A stretch of DNA of 64,000 nucleotides from Pseudomonas sp. MYb327 (GCF_040438925.1 NZ_CP159258.1:1564001-1628000); one strand, 5' to 3'. Numbered from the stretch's first letter, positions 18,526-27,998 are shown. The notes: generated by a model from the letters alone, not told the origin. Program-made: numbers and translations.

Positions 18526-18613
18526 TGGCGGAGGCGATGGGATTCGAACTCATGGACCTGTTACAGTCGACGGTTTTCAAGACCGTTGCCTTAAACCACT
18601 CGGCCACACCTCC
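18526..18613 (-). tRNA. tRNA-Ser(UGA)
   Basis: 88 bases including an encoded CCA end. The acceptor stem pairs GGAGGTG with CGCCTCC, the anticodon stem ACGGT/ACCGT carries loop CTTGAAA with anticodon TGA, a long variable arm follows and the T loop reads GTTCGAATCCC. The long variable arm is typical of tRNA-Ser. Confidence 0.97.
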
Positions 18614-18736
18614 GTTTGCGTTGCGGGCGCCATAATACCTGAATGAAACACACTGTCAAACTCTCTGCATAGCTTGTTACAGGGCGTCTGTTATGATCTT
18701 TGCGACTGAACGTTTCAAACCAACAGGAGTGTCGCC

Positions 18737-19408
18737 ATGCGCGAACAGGATTACGCAGTTAATAACAGCGTGCAGGCTGAGCAGCTAGAGGTTAGCCGCG
18801 TCCTGCGCAACACATACGGGTTGCTCGCCCTGACCCTCGCATTCAGCGGTGTGATGGCCTTCGTTGCCCAGCAGATGCGTGTTGGCTACCCGAACATTTT
18901 CGTGGTGCTGATCGGCTTCTACGGCCTTTTCTTCCTTACCAACAAACTTCGCGATTCCGCCTGGGGCCTGGTGTCGGCATTTGCCCTGACCGGTTTCATG
19001 GGTTTCCTGCTCGGCCCGATCCTTAACCGTTACCTGGGCATGCAGGGCGGCGCTGAAGTGGTCAGCTCGGCTTTTGCTATGACGGCTTTGGTGTTTGGCG
19101 GTTTGTCGGCCTATGTGCTGATCACCCGTAAGGACATGAGCTTCCTCGGCGGTTTCATCACTGCAGGCTTCTTCGTGCTGCTGGGTGCGACGCTGGCCAG
19201 CTTCTTCTTCCAGATCAGCGGCCTGCAACTGGCGATCAGCGCCGGTTTTGTACTGTTCTCCTCGGTCTGCATTCTGTTTCAGACCAGCGCCATTATTCAC
19301 GGCGGCGAGCGCAACTACATCATGGCGACCATCAGCCTGTATGTATCGATCTACAACCTGTTCGTCAGCTTGTTGCAGCTGTTCGGCATCATGAGCCGCG
19401 ATGATTGA
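18737..19408 (+). CDS. yccA: Bax inhibitor-1/YccA family inner-membrane protein
   Basis: 223 residues with seven membrane segments and the BI-1 family C-terminal pattern (GGERNYIMATISLYVSIYN in part). E. coli YccA interacts with the FtsH protease and moderates its action on membrane proteins (known). Monocistronic: a tRNA gene lies upstream on the other strand and a terminator downstream. Confidence 0.92.
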   Translation: MREQDYAVNNSVQAEQLEVSRVLRNTYGLLALTLAFSGVMAFVAQQMRVGYPNIFVVLIGFYGLFFLTNKLRDSAWGLVSAFALTGFMGFLLGPILNRYLGMQGGAEVVSSAFAMTALVFGGLSAYVLITRKDMSFLGGFITAGFFVLLGATLASFFFQISGLQLAISAGFVLFSSVCILFQTSAIIHGGERNYIMATISLYVSIYNLFVSLLQLFGIMSRDD

Positions 19409-19425
19409 TCGCAGGTCGTGAGTGA

Positions 19426-19452
19426 AGAAACCCGCTACGGCGGGTTTTTTCT
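19426..19452. terminator. Bidirectional terminator between yccA and the Lrp-type gene
   Basis: AAACCCGC, a 4-base loop, GCGGGTTTTTTC. It lies between convergent genes. Confidence 0.88.
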
Positions 19453-19474
19453 TGCCTGAAATTCGCTGAAAGGG

Positions 19475-19912
19475 CTAAGCCATCGGCGGCAAACGCCGTT
19501 TGACCGGGGTTTTCTTGACGATTGCCGTATTGGTTTCGGCGTGGCTGTTGAGACGGTCCAGCAGGGTGTCCAACTGCTCCATCGAGCGTACATGCAGGCG
19601 CGCGATGAAGCAGTCGTCGCCGGTGACCTTGTCGCATTCGGTGAATTCCGGGATGGCCTGGATTTGCCGTTCGACTTCCTGCAACTGGCCCGGCAGCGGG
19701 CGGATGCGCACGATCGCCTGGAGCTGATAGCCAAAGCACTTTGCATCAATCTCGACGGTGTAGCCCTTGAGCACGCCACGTTCTTCGAGACGCCGCAATC
19801 GTTCAGCAACGCTGGGCGACGACAGGCCGCTGATTTGCGCCAGGGCCTTGAGCGAACGTCGGGAGTCTTCCATCAAGGCCGCGATCAGCAGTTGGTCGAT
19901 GTCATCGGTCAT
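19475..19912 (-). CDS. Lrp/AsnC family transcriptional regulator
   Basis: 145 residues: N-terminal HTH (LLIAALMEDSRRSLKALAQ..., SSPSVAERLRRLEERG) and a C-terminal RAM effector domain. It is divergent from a DMT-family exporter at 20049, with a 136-base gap, which suggests that it controls that exporter in response to an amino acid, as in many Lrp-EamA pairs. The ligand is unknown. Confidence 0.9.
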   Translation of the reverse strand: MTDDIDQLLIAALMEDSRRSLKALAQISGLSSPSVAERLRRLEERGVLKGYTVEIDAKCFGYQLQAIVRIRPLPGQLQEVERQIQAIPEFTECDKVTGDDCFIARLHVRSMEQLDTLLDRLNSHAETNTAIVKKTPVKRRLPPMA

Positions 19913-20048
19913 GGCGAAAACCTCTATTAGGCAGTTCTACAAAATTGCCTTCGCAAAAAAGGCAGAAACCGAGTTTAGCCTGCTTTTTACGCTGGAGGTG
20001 CCCCTCGGCGGATTGGCATACTTTGTCCACAAACAGAGGAGTCTGAAG

Positions 20049-20942
20049 ATGGACAAGACAATACGTCGCGGCACGTTCGAAATGAGCGCCGCCATGCTTA
20101 TCTCGGGGACCATCGGCTGGTTCGTGCTGGTGTCCGGGCAACCGGTACTGGATGTGGTGTTCTGGCGCTGCCTGTTCGGTGCCGGCACGCTGCTGCTGAT
20201 CTGTGCAGCATTCGGTTTCCTGCGTTCCGGCATCCTGACCCGCACTACCTTCCTGCTGGCCGTGGTCAGCGGGGTGGCGATTGTCGGCAACTGGGTGCTG
20301 TTGTTCGCCTCTTATTCCCGCGCTTCGATTGCCATCGGCACGGCGGTTTATAACGTGCAGCCATTTATGTTGGTGGGGTTGGCCGCAGTGTTCCTCAACG
20401 AAAAAATCACCCTGCAGAAAATGGCCTGGCTGGGTGTTTCGTTTCTGGGAATGCTGGCGATTGTCAGTGCCCATGGCGGGCAGGGCGAGAGTGGTAACGA
20501 GTACCTGGTCGGCATTGTTCTGGCGCTGGGTGCTGCGTTTCTTTACGCAATTGCGGCGTTGATCATCAAACGCCTGACCGGCACACCGCCGCATCTGATC
20601 GCCCTGATTCAAGTCAGCACCGGCGTGTTGTTGCTGGCGCCATTCGCGCACTTTTCTGCTTTGCCACAGGCACCGAGTGCGTGGGCCAGCCTGGTGACGT
20701 TGGGGATCGTCCACACCGGCGTGATGTACGTGCTGCTATATGGCGCAATTCAGAAACTGCCGACGGCATTGACTGGTGCGCTGTCATTTATCTACCCGAT
20801 TGCGGCGATTTTCGTCGACTGGTTCGCCTTCGGCCATCGTCTGGAACCGCTGCAATGGATCGGCGTAGCGGCGATCCTGCTGGCGGCAGCCGGCATGCAA
20901 CAGGGCTGGAGCCTGAAGTTTCGTCGCTCGGTTACCCAATAA
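20049..20942 (+). CDS. DMT/EamA family transporter
   Basis: 297 residues with ten membrane segments arranged as two EamA repeats. The ATG at 20049 follows GAGGAGT with normal spacing; an in-frame extension upstream overlaps the divergent Lrp-type gene and is not credible. Such carriers export amino acids or metabolites through the inner membrane. The paired Lrp-type regulator points to an amino-acid-like substrate. Confidence 0.88.
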   Translation: MDKTIRRGTFEMSAAMLISGTIGWFVLVSGQPVLDVVFWRCLFGAGTLLLICAAFGFLRSGILTRTTFLLAVVSGVAIVGNWVLLFASYSRASIAIGTAVYNVQPFMLVGLAAVFLNEKITLQKMAWLGVSFLGMLAIVSAHGGQGESGNEYLVGIVLALGAAFLYAIAALIIKRLTGTPPHLIALIQVSTGVLLLAPFAHFSALPQAPSAWASLVTLGIVHTGVMYVLLYGAIQKLPTALTGALSFIYPIAAIFVDWFAFGHRLEPLQWIGVAAILLAAAGMQQGWSLKFRRSVTQ

Positions 20943-20949
20943 ACCGGTG

Positions 20950-21999
20950 TCAGATGTTCCAGTGTGGCGCAGTCTTGGCCAATCGCTGACGCATCTCGCC
21001 GATGTTGATGGCCAGTTGGCGGATCAACAGTCGGTAGCCGTCCAGCGGGTTGTAGATCGGTGCGTCAAGTGCAGAGTCCGGCAATTCCATGGGGCGATTA
21101 AGTCGCTGGAACGAACCGGTCTTCAGCGCCCGGGCCATACCAATCAACTGCACCCGAATCAGCCGATGTTCCGCTTTCAATTCTGCTTGCAGATGCGCCA
21201 TGGCCTCGGGATCACTGGAATCGGGTCGGATGTTGCCAAGAATCTCCAGCGTGCTGACGCACAGCCGCAAGTGACGCTGAATGGCATCCAGTTCGGTCAT
21301 GGAAATCTTCACTTCCTTGGACACCGACGGCATCAGCGAGCGTAGCTGCACCATCACGTTATTCAGCCGTCCCATGAGCTTGAGGTGTTCGTCAGCCGTC
21401 ACGGGGTGGCCGCTGATGATCCGTCCATACACCGTCGCGCAATCACGCAAGGCATCGGCCAGGTTGTAGCGCCAGGAATAAACTGCGTAAAGCGGCAGGG
21501 CGAAGGAAAACGCCAGGGCCAAGGCAATGCCGATCAGGATATCGACCCCGCGCCATAATCCGTCGGAGACCGGATTGTCACCATGCCCCGCGACGATGAA
21601 CACGGTAATGCCGGCCAGCAGCGCTGTATAACCACCCTTGCCGATGGCGTGGTACGAGAAAAATCCGCAAATCACTGCCATGGCGAAATAGGTTAGCCAG
21701 GGCATCCCGAGCCAGGCCTGTTGCACCACCAACACCAGCCCGATAGCGGCCCCGACCAAGGTGCCAATGGCACGCTCTCCAGCTTTTTTGCCGATATTGC
21801 CGTGATGCTGCAAACCGCCAATGACCACCAGCATTGTCACCGACGCCCACTCTCCGTGGGGCAGATGGATGCCGGTGGTCAGCAGAATAGAGGCGAGCAG
21901 TCCGAGGGATACCCGTACGGCATGGATCACTTTGGCGTGGCGATAGCGCCGGTACGGGTCCAGCAACGGACGAAGCAGCCGGCGCACCAGTGGGGGCAA
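20950..21999 (-). CDS. FUSC family membrane protein (aromatic acid exporter-like)
   Basis: 349 residues. The N-terminal half has about six membrane segments with WASVTMLVVIGG and GERAIGTLVGAAIG, typical of the FUSC/YccS/AaeB family; the C-terminal half is a soluble helical domain. Family members export aromatic carboxylic acids or act as envelope proteins. It lies 35 bases after gapN on the same strand and may be cotranscribed with it. Confidence 0.85.
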   Translation of the reverse strand: MPPLVRRLLRPLLDPYRRYRHAKVIHAVRVSLGLLASILLTTGIHLPHGEWASVTMLVVIGGLQHHGNIGKKAGERAIGTLVGAAIGLVLVVQQAWLGMPWLTYFAMAVICGFFSYHAIGKGGYTALLAGITVFIVAGHGDNPVSDGLWRGVDILIGIALALAFSFALPLYAVYSWRYNLADALRDCATVYGRIISGHPVTADEHLKLMGRLNNVMVQLRSLMPSVSKEVKISMTELDAIQRHLRLCVSTLEILGNIRPDSSDPEAMAHLQAELKAEHRLIRVQLIGMARALKTGSFQRLNRPMELPDSALDAPIYNPLDGYRLLIRQLAINIGEMRQRLAKTAPHWNI

Positions 22000-22034
22000 A
22001 CGATGGGCTGTCGATGTGTTCAGGCCAGGTATCC

Positions 22035-23660
22035 TCAGAAAATGTAATCGGTGGTCAGGAAACTCGAACTGCGGCCGCTGATGATCTCGCTGATCAAGTC
22101 CTTGTTGGCTTCCTGAAACTTGGTCGCCACTAGAGTCCGGATCGAAAACACCCGCAACGCGTCATGCACCGACAAGGTGCCCTCGGCGGAGTTCTTGCGA
22201 CCATTGAAGGGGTAGGTGTCGGGGCCGCGCTGGCACTGGGCGTTGAGGTTGATGCGCCCAACCTGATTGGCAAAGGTGTCGACCAGTCGGCCGACCGCGA
22301 CGGGATTGGTGCCGAAGATGCTCAACTGCTGGCCGAAGTCCGATTCCAGGACGTAGTCGATCACCGTGTCCAGATGCCGGTACGGCACGATCGGCACCAC
22401 CGGGCCGAACTGTTCTTCCTGGTAGACGCGCATCTGCGGGTTCACCGGGTACAACACCGCCGGGTAGAAGAACGACGCGCGAGCCTCGCCACCGTTGGGA
22501 TTCACCACTTTCGCGCCTTTGGCGACGGCATCCGCCACCAGCAAATGAAGGTAATCGACCTTGCCCGATTCCGGCAGCGGCGTCAGGGCCACGCCGCTGT
22601 CCCACGGCATGCCGGGTTTGAGCATGGCGAGTTTGGCGTTGAATTTTTCGATGAAAGCATCCACGACGTCTTCATGGACGAAGAGAATTTTCAGTGCAGT
22701 GCAGCGCTGACCATTAAAAGACAACGAACCGGTGACCGCCTCGCTAACCGCGTTATCCAGATCCACCTCTGGCAGGACGATTCCGGGATTCTTCGCATCC
22801 AGACCCAGCGCCGCACGCAAGCGGTGCGGTTTTGGATGCAGTTTCTTAAGGTCGCTGGCAGCCTTGTTGGTGCCGATAAACGCAAAAATATCGATTTTGC
22901 CGCTGGCCATCAGTGCGCTGACGGTCTCGCGACCGCTGCCGTAGATCACGTTGATCACCCCGGCCGGGAAGCTGTCGCGGAACGCTTCGAGCAGCGGACG
23001 GATCAGCAGCACGCCGAGTTTGGCCGGCTTGAACACCACGGTATTGCCCATGATCAGCGCCGGGATCAGTGTGGTGAAGGTTTCGTTCAGCGGATAGTTG
23101 TAGGGGCCCATGCACAAGGCCACACCCAGCGGTACGCGGCGGATCTGGCCAAGGGTGTCCTGCTCCAGTTCGAAACGGCTGGAGCGGCGATCGAGTTCCT
23201 TGAGGGCGTTGATGGTGTCGACGATGTAATCGCAGGTGCGGTCGAACTCTTTCTCCGAGTCCTTGAGGTTCTTGCCGATTTCCCACATCAGCAACTTGAC
23301 CACCGACTCGCGCTGCTCGCGCATGTGCTTCAGGAACGTTTCGACGTGCTGGATACGCTCGGCCACGCGCATGGTCGGCCACAAACCCTGGCCTCGGTCA
23401 TACGCACGGACGGCGGCGTCGAGTGCGGTCAGTGCGGTTTCGGCATCCAGCAGCGGTGTGCTGCCGAGGATCACTTGTTCATCACCGTTCGCGCCGCTGA
23501 GGTAAACCGGGCTGCGGACCTGGGCGAGGGGGCCGGGCCAGGTTTTCAGGACGCCGTCGACCAGGTATTCACGCTGTTCGGTCGGGCCGTCGAGTCGGTA
23601 TTTTTCCGGGATGCTGCCGGCCTCGGGAAACAGGTTGCAAAGGATATTCGCTGTGGTCAT
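22035..23660 (-). CDS. gapN: NADP-dependent glyceraldehyde-3-phosphate dehydrogenase (non-phosphorylating, GapN)
   Basis: 541 residues of the aldehyde dehydrogenase superfamily with GPYNYPLNETFTTLIPAL, GTNKAASDLKK, LGLDAKNPGIVLP and catalytic cysteine in FNGQRCTALK (about residue 320). The YNYPLNE segment and the length match Pseudomonas proteins annotated as GapN, which oxidise glyceraldehyde-3-phosphate to 3-phosphoglycerate and make NADPH. Another aldehyde substrate cannot be ruled out by sequence alone. Confidence 0.85.
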   Translation of the reverse strand: MTTANILCNLFPEAGSIPEKYRLDGPTEQREYLVDGVLKTWPGPLAQVRSPVYLSGANGDEQVILGSTPLLDAETALTALDAAVRAYDRGQGLWPTMRVAERIQHVETFLKHMREQRESVVKLLMWEIGKNLKDSEKEFDRTCDYIVDTINALKELDRRSSRFELEQDTLGQIRRVPLGVALCMGPYNYPLNETFTTLIPALIMGNTVVFKPAKLGVLLIRPLLEAFRDSFPAGVINVIYGSGRETVSALMASGKIDIFAFIGTNKAASDLKKLHPKPHRLRAALGLDAKNPGIVLPEVDLDNAVSEAVTGSLSFNGQRCTALKILFVHEDVVDAFIEKFNAKLAMLKPGMPWDSGVALTPLPESGKVDYLHLLVADAVAKGAKVVNPNGGEARASFFYPAVLYPVNPQMRVYQEEQFGPVVPIVPYRHLDTVIDYVLESDFGQQLSIFGTNPVAVGRLVDTFANQVGRINLNAQCQRGPDTYPFNGRKNSAEGTLSVHDALRVFSIRTLVATKFQEANKDLISEIISGRSSSFLTTDYIF

Positions 23661-23917
23661 GTCGCTACCCCGTGTGAGATTTCGGCGGTGTGCTGGTGGC
23701 TTGCCGTTGGATTGCGCTTCAAGGGTTATACGCCTTAATGACTCGATTTTTTACATCAATCGAGCGGCGGACAGGCAGGGCAGAGGGGTCGAGGATCTGA
23801 GTCTTGTGTCTCAAGCGTAGACCGCTTTGCCCGGTTCTTGTAACCGGACTTTTGACCTGAGCCCAGACAATGGCCGGTGCTGCGGTTAAACTTCGCGCTC
23901 TTTCTTAAGGAGTTCAT

Positions 23918-24817
23918 ATGAGTCATTACCAGCCGGGCATCCTCGCCACCCCCGTTCCGCTTCAAGCCCGTCATATGTTCTTCGCCCTCGAGTCCGCCGC
24001 TGCGCTGCCGGCCGCGCTCGACCAATTGATGCAACTGGTGGATGGCAAGTCGGCTGTGGTTGGCTTCGGTGAATCCCTGGTCAAAGCTCTGGACGGCAAT
24101 ATAGAAGGGCTGCGGGCGTTCCCGGCGCTGACCGGCGTTGGCGTTGACAACCCGTCGACCCAACACGCGCTGTGGTGCTGGTTGCACGGCGTCGATCGTG
24201 GTGAATTACTCAATCGCAGCAACGCTTTTGAAGCGGCATTGGCGCCGGCCTTTCGTTTGGTGCAGGTCACAGAAGGCTTCCGCCACCGCGACGGCCACGA
24301 CCTGACCGGCTACGAAGACGGCACCGAAAACCCGCGCGACGAAGCCGCTGCAGCGGCCGCACTGGTGGCTGAAGGCGCTGAGGGCATGGTCGGCGGCAGC
24401 TTCGCCGCGATCCAGCAATGGCAGCATGACCTCAAGGGTTTCCACGCCATGCCATCCCATGAAACCGACGACATTATGGGTCGTCGCCTGAGCGACAACG
24501 AAGAGCTCGATGACGCGCCAATCTCTGCCCACGTCAAGCGCACCGCTCAGGAAAGCTTCGTGCCCGAGGCGTTCATCGTCCGTCGTTCGATGCCGTGGAT
24601 CGAAGGCGAACGCGCTGGCCTGATGTTCCTCGCGTTCGGTTTCTCCCTCGATGCTTTTGAAGTCCAGTTGCGACGCATGAGTGGTCTGGAAGACGGCATC
24701 ACCGACGGTTTGTACCGCATCAGCCGGCCGATCACCGGTGGTTACTACTGGTGCCCGCCACTCAAAGATGGTCATCTCGACCTGCGCGCTCTGCGCATCG
24801 GCAGCACTCCCTTGTAG
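23918..24817 (+). CDS. Dyp-type haem peroxidase
   Basis: 299 residues. It carries the family motif GxxDG as GYEDGTENP (Gly131-Gly135, catalytic Asp134), the proximal haem histidine in SAHVKR (His205), and the distal arginine region PEAFIVRRSMPW. No Tat or Sec signal, so a cytosolic, P-type (class B/P) enzyme is likely. It reduces peroxides with dye-like or small phenolic donors. A good ribosome site, AAGGAG, precedes the start. No encapsulin gene is adjacent. Confidence 0.93.
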   Translation: MSHYQPGILATPVPLQARHMFFALESAAALPAALDQLMQLVDGKSAVVGFGESLVKALDGNIEGLRAFPALTGVGVDNPSTQHALWCWLHGVDRGELLNRSNAFEAALAPAFRLVQVTEGFRHRDGHDLTGYEDGTENPRDEAAAAAALVAEGAEGMVGGSFAAIQQWQHDLKGFHAMPSHETDDIMGRRLSDNEELDDAPISAHVKRTAQESFVPEAFIVRRSMPWIEGERAGLMFLAFGFSLDAFEVQLRRMSGLEDGITDGLYRISRPITGGYYWCPPLKDGHLDLRALRIGSTPL

Positions 24818-24892
24818 GAGCTGGCTTGCCAGCGATGCGGTGTGTCAGACACACCGCATCGCCTGATTCGCCAGCAAGCCGGCTCCTACAGG
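24813..24892. repeat. REP doublet
   Basis: Two opposed units, TGTAGGAGCTGGCTTGCCAG and its partner ending CCGGCTCCTACA, with inverted CGGTGTGTC/GACACACCG between them. Lies after the Dyp peroxidase stop. Confidence 0.85.
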
Positions 24893-24980
24893 TCCGCGAG
24901 TGCGGTGTGTCTGGTTGCTCGAATCTATCGTTATGCTCAAACAGTATTTCTCAAGCCATTCGTTAGAACTCTAAGATCAC

Positions 24981-24998
24981 GTCATAACTCGTTATGAC
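24981..24998. promoter_or_regulatory. Perfect palindromic operator before the GntR gene
   Basis: GTCATAAC-TC-GTTATGAC, an 8-base perfect inverted repeat 12 bases before the ATG at 25010. Its place and symmetry fit a binding site for the GntR-family protein it precedes, hence autoregulation of the whole operon. Confidence 0.72.
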
Positions 24999-25009
24999 AA
25001 GTGATCTTC

Positions 25010-25762
25010 ATGACCGATAACGTTCTATCTCTCAGTAGCGTTCCGCTTCACACCCAACTGCGGGACGTTCTGCGTGCGCGCATTCTCGACGGAGAATACC
25101 CGCAAGACAGCCAGATGCCTTCCGAAAGCGAGCTCGGCGCGCTGTTCAAAGTCAGCCGCATCACCGTGCGCCAGGCCCTCGGTGATCTGCAAAAGGAAGG
25201 GTTGATCTTCAAGATCCACGGCAAAGGCACTTTCGTCGCCAAGCCGAAAACCTTCCAGAACGTCAGCACCCTGCAAGGCCTGGCCGAGTCCATGACCGGT
25301 CGCGGCTATGAGGTGATCAACCGCCTGCGCAGCTTCAAATTCATTGCCGCCGACAAACTGGTTGCCGAACGTCTGCAGGTCGCCGAAGGCGAGACCGTGG
25401 CGCAGATCAAGCGGGTTCGCCTGATCAACCGCGAGCCGATTTCGCTGGAAATCACCTATCTGCCCAAAGTCATTGGCGAACGTCTGGAGAAGGCTGATCT
25501 GGTCACCCGCGACATTTTCCTGATCCTCGAAAACGACTGCGGCCTGGCTCTCGGCCACGCCGACCTGGCCATCGATGCGGTGCTGGCCGACAGCGACCTG
25601 ACCCAGGCGCTGAACGTCGAACCCGGCTCGCCGATCATGCGCATCGAGCGCCTGACCCACGATGCTGAAGGGCGGCCCGTGGACTTCGAGCACCTTTATT
25701 ACCGTGGCGATGCGTTCCAGTACCGCCTGCGGATCGACCGGCAAAAAGGGGCGCAGGCATGA
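25010..25762 (+). CDS. GntR/HutC-family transcriptional regulator
   Basis: 250 residues: N-terminal winged HTH (PSESELGALFKVSRITVRQAL in part, residues about 15-75) and a C-terminal UTRA effector domain, hence the HutC subfamily. The ATG at 25010 is preferred to an in-frame GTG at 25001. Its end overlaps the next gene by 4 bases (ATGA), so it is the first gene of an operon that runs to 32387, and it probably represses that operon through the palindrome at 24981-24998. Ligand unknown. Confidence 0.92.
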   Translation: MTDNVLSLSSVPLHTQLRDVLRARILDGEYPQDSQMPSESELGALFKVSRITVRQALGDLQKEGLIFKIHGKGTFVAKPKTFQNVSTLQGLAESMTGRGYEVINRLRSFKFIAADKLVAERLQVAEGETVAQIKRVRLINREPISLEITYLPKVIGERLEKADLVTRDIFLILENDCGLALGHADLAIDAVLADSDLTQALNVEPGSPIMRIERLTHDAEGRPVDFEHLYYRGDAFQYRLRIDRQKGAQA

Positions 25763-27489
25763 CCCGAACGACTCTCGAACAGGAATACGACATCGTCGTG
25801 ATTGGCGGCGGCACTGCCGGACCCATGGCCGCGATCAAGGCCAAGGAACGCAACCGCGATCTGCGCGTGTTGCTGATCGACAAGGCCAACGTCAAGCGCA
25901 GCGGCGCGATCAGCATGGGCATGGATGGCCTGAACAACGCGATCATCCCTGGTCACTCGACGCCGGAGCAGTACACCAAGGAAATCACCATCGCCAACGA
26001 CGGCATCGTCAATCAGGCCGCCGTCTATGCCTACGCGACCCACAGCTTCGAAACCATCGAGCAACTGGACCGCTGGGGCGTGAAGTTCGAAAAGGACGAA
26101 ACCGGCGACTACGCGGTGAAAAAAGTCCACCACATGGGCGCCTACGTGCTGCCGATGCCGGAAGGGCACGACATCAAGAAAGTTCTCTATCGCCAGTTGA
26201 AGCGGGCGCGGGTGAGCATCACCAATCGCCTGGTATGCACCCGTTTGCTGACGGACGAAGAGGGCGCAGTGAACGGCGTGATGGGCTTCGATTGCCGCAC
26301 CGCCGACTTCCATGTGATCAAGGCCAAAGCGGTGATTCTGGCCTGCGGTGCCGCCGGGCGTTTGGGGCTGCCATCTTCGGGTTACCTGATGGGCACCTAC
26401 GAAAACCCGACCAATGCCGGTGACGGTTACGCCATGGCTTATCACGCAGGGGCCGAGTTGGCGAATCTGGAATGCTTCCAGATCAACCCGTTGATCAAGG
26501 ACTACAACGGCCCGGCCTGCGCCTACGTCACCGGCCCGCTGGGTGGCTACACCGCCAACAACAAGGGCGAGCGCTTCATCGAGTGTGATTACTGGAGCGG
26601 GCAGATGATGTGGGAGTTCCACCAGGAACTCGAAAGCGGCAACGGCCCGGTGTTCCTCAAGCTCGATCACCTGGCCGAGGAAACCATCCAGAACATCGAA
26701 GAAATCCTGCACAGCAACGAACGACCGAGTCGCGGTCAGTTCCACGCCAATCGCGGCACCGATTACCGCACGCAAATGGTCGAGATGCACATCTCCGAGA
26801 TCGGGTTTTGCAGCGGGCATTCGGCATCGGGGGTGTGGGTCAACGAGAAGGCCGAGACTTCGGTCAAGGGTTTGTACTCGGCCGGCGACATGGCAGCGGT
26901 GCCGCACAACTACATGCTTGGTGCGTTTACCTATGGCTGGTTTGCCGGCAACAACGCGGCGGACTTTGTCGCTGGCCGCGAGTTTTCAGCGCTGGATGCC
27001 GAGCAGATCGAAACCGAAAAACAACGGGTCTACGCACCGCTGGACCGTGAACACGGCCTGCCACCGGCCCAGGTCGAGTACAAGCTGCGTCGTTTCGTCA
27101 ACGACTACCTGCAACCGCCGAAAGTGACCAAGAAGATGCAAATCGGCCTGCAACGTTTCAGCGATATCCAGCGCGATCTCGATCAGATCAAGGCCCACAA
27201 CGCCCACGAGCTGATGCGCGCCATGGAAGTCAGCATGATCCGCGACTGCGCCGAAATGGCTGCCCGAGCGTCGTTATTCCGCGCCGAAAGTCGCTGGGGG
27301 CTTTACCACTACCGGGTCGATCATCCTCAGCGCAACGACAGCGACTGGTTCTGCCATTGCCACCTGAAGAAGGGTGAAAACGGCCTGATGACCAGTTTCA
27401 AGAAAGCCGTCGAGCCTTACATCATCCCGCTCGACGCCGAAGAAATGCAGGCCTACGACCGGTTGCGGGTCGGTGCCGATGCGGCTTGA
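25759..27489 (+). CDS. Adenylylsulfate reductase alpha (AprA)-like / fumarate reductase-type flavoprotein
   Basis: 576 residues of the succinate dehydrogenase/fumarate reductase flavoprotein superfamily. FAD site: IVVIGGGTAGPMAAIKAKE at the N-terminus, then KRSGAISMGMDGLNN, which resembles the RSGA.. segment of AprA rather than SdhA; GGYTANNKGER and HSASGVWVNEKAETSV followed by GLYSAGDMA close the cofactor site. The next gene is a two-cluster ferredoxin, as aprB follows aprA. A dissimilatory APS reductase would be out of place here, so this is probably a related two-electron redox enzyme acting on the substrate of the linked ABC importer. The reaction is not known to me. Confidence 0.8.
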   Translation: MTRTTLEQEYDIVVIGGGTAGPMAAIKAKERNRDLRVLLIDKANVKRSGAISMGMDGLNNAIIPGHSTPEQYTKEITIANDGIVNQAAVYAYATHSFETIEQLDRWGVKFEKDETGDYAVKKVHHMGAYVLPMPEGHDIKKVLYRQLKRARVSITNRLVCTRLLTDEEGAVNGVMGFDCRTADFHVIKAKAVILACGAAGRLGLPSSGYLMGTYENPTNAGDGYAMAYHAGAELANLECFQINPLIKDYNGPACAYVTGPLGGYTANNKGERFIECDYWSGQMMWEFHQELESGNGPVFLKLDHLAEETIQNIEEILHSNERPSRGQFHANRGTDYRTQMVEMHISEIGFCSGHSASGVWVNEKAETSVKGLYSAGDMAAVPHNYMLGAFTYGWFAGNNAADFVAGREFSALDAEQIETEKQRVYAPLDREHGLPPAQVEYKLRRFVNDYLQPPKVTKKMQIGLQRFSDIQRDLDQIKAHNAHELMRAMEVSMIRDCAEMAARASLFRAESRWGLYHYRVDHPQRNDSDWFCHCHLKKGENGLMTSFKKAVEPYIIPLDAEEMQAYDRLRVGADAA

Positions 27490-27515
27490 AGCCGTCAACC
27501 ATAGAGAGACCGAAA

Positions 27516-27761
27516 ATGGCCTATCAACCCCAGGAAATCTTCTTCCGCTCCAACGCGCCGGTCACGGTCGACGAGGACCTGTGCATCGCCCACAAGGGCT
27601 GCACCGTGTGCGTCGACGTCTGCCCGATGGACTTGCTGGCGATCAACCCGGCCACGCAAAAAGCCTACATGGCGTTCGATGAATGCTGGTACTGCATGCC
27701 GTGTGAAAAGGATTGCCCGACCGGGGCGGTGAAAGTGGATATCCCTTATTTATTGCGTTGA
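27516..27761 (+). CDS. Two-[4Fe-4S] ferredoxin, AprB-like
   Basis: 81 residues with two cluster motifs: CIAHKGCTVCVDVCP and CWYCMPCEKDCP. The unusual spacing of the first (five residues between the first two cysteines) is like AprB. The ATG at 27516 follows AGAGAGA; an in-frame TTG at 27486 is less likely. It presumably passes electrons to or from the flavoprotein encoded just upstream. Confidence 0.87.
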   Translation: MAYQPQEIFFRSNAPVTVDEDLCIAHKGCTVCVDVCPMDLLAINPATQKAYMAFDECWYCMPCEKDCPTGAVKVDIPYLLR

Positions 27762-27770
27762 ATGACAGGA

Positions 27771-27870
27771 CGCCATCGCTGGCAAGCCAGCTCCCACAGG
27801 GATTTGCAGTGGGGTACAGATTTCGCAGGCACCAGAGAATTTTGTGGGAGCTGGCTTGCCAGCGATGAGG
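27771..27870. repeat. REP doublet inside the operon
   Basis: Opposed units CATCGCTGGCAAGCCAGCTC and GAGCTGGCTTGCCAGCGATG flank about 45 bases. It lies between the ferredoxin and the binding-protein genes and may affect mRNA stability or attenuate downstream expression. Confidence 0.85.
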
Positions 27871-27998
27871 TCAGCCCAGACAACCCAAAAAGCTACCCGA
27901 TAACCCCGGACGCTTGCTTCAAGACACCCCTCGTTTCCCACCACGCCCTGATCGTGGCGGAGACGAACATCCTATAAATGATTCGAGGGGATATACCC

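Noticed and set aside
18338..18607. Upstream extension of the minus-strand hypothetical protein to a Met at 18607
   Set aside because: It would read through the whole tRNA-Ser gene and its terminator; the frame is open there by chance.
18672..18695. Sigma-70 promoter for yccA (TTGTTA ... TATGAT)
   Set aside because: The spacing is only 12 bases, too short for a normal promoter.
22164..23738. Long open frame antisense to gapN (similar ones oppose the amidohydrolases, dnaE2, the uvrA-like gene and the first flavoprotein)
   Set aside because: GC-rich codon bias leaves the antisense frame open; the opposite strand encodes a clear family in each case.
24813..24892. Repeated inverted units across the window as a CRISPR-like array
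   Set aside because: Units are imperfect, scattered, in opposed pairs, without regular spacers or cas genes; they are REP elements.
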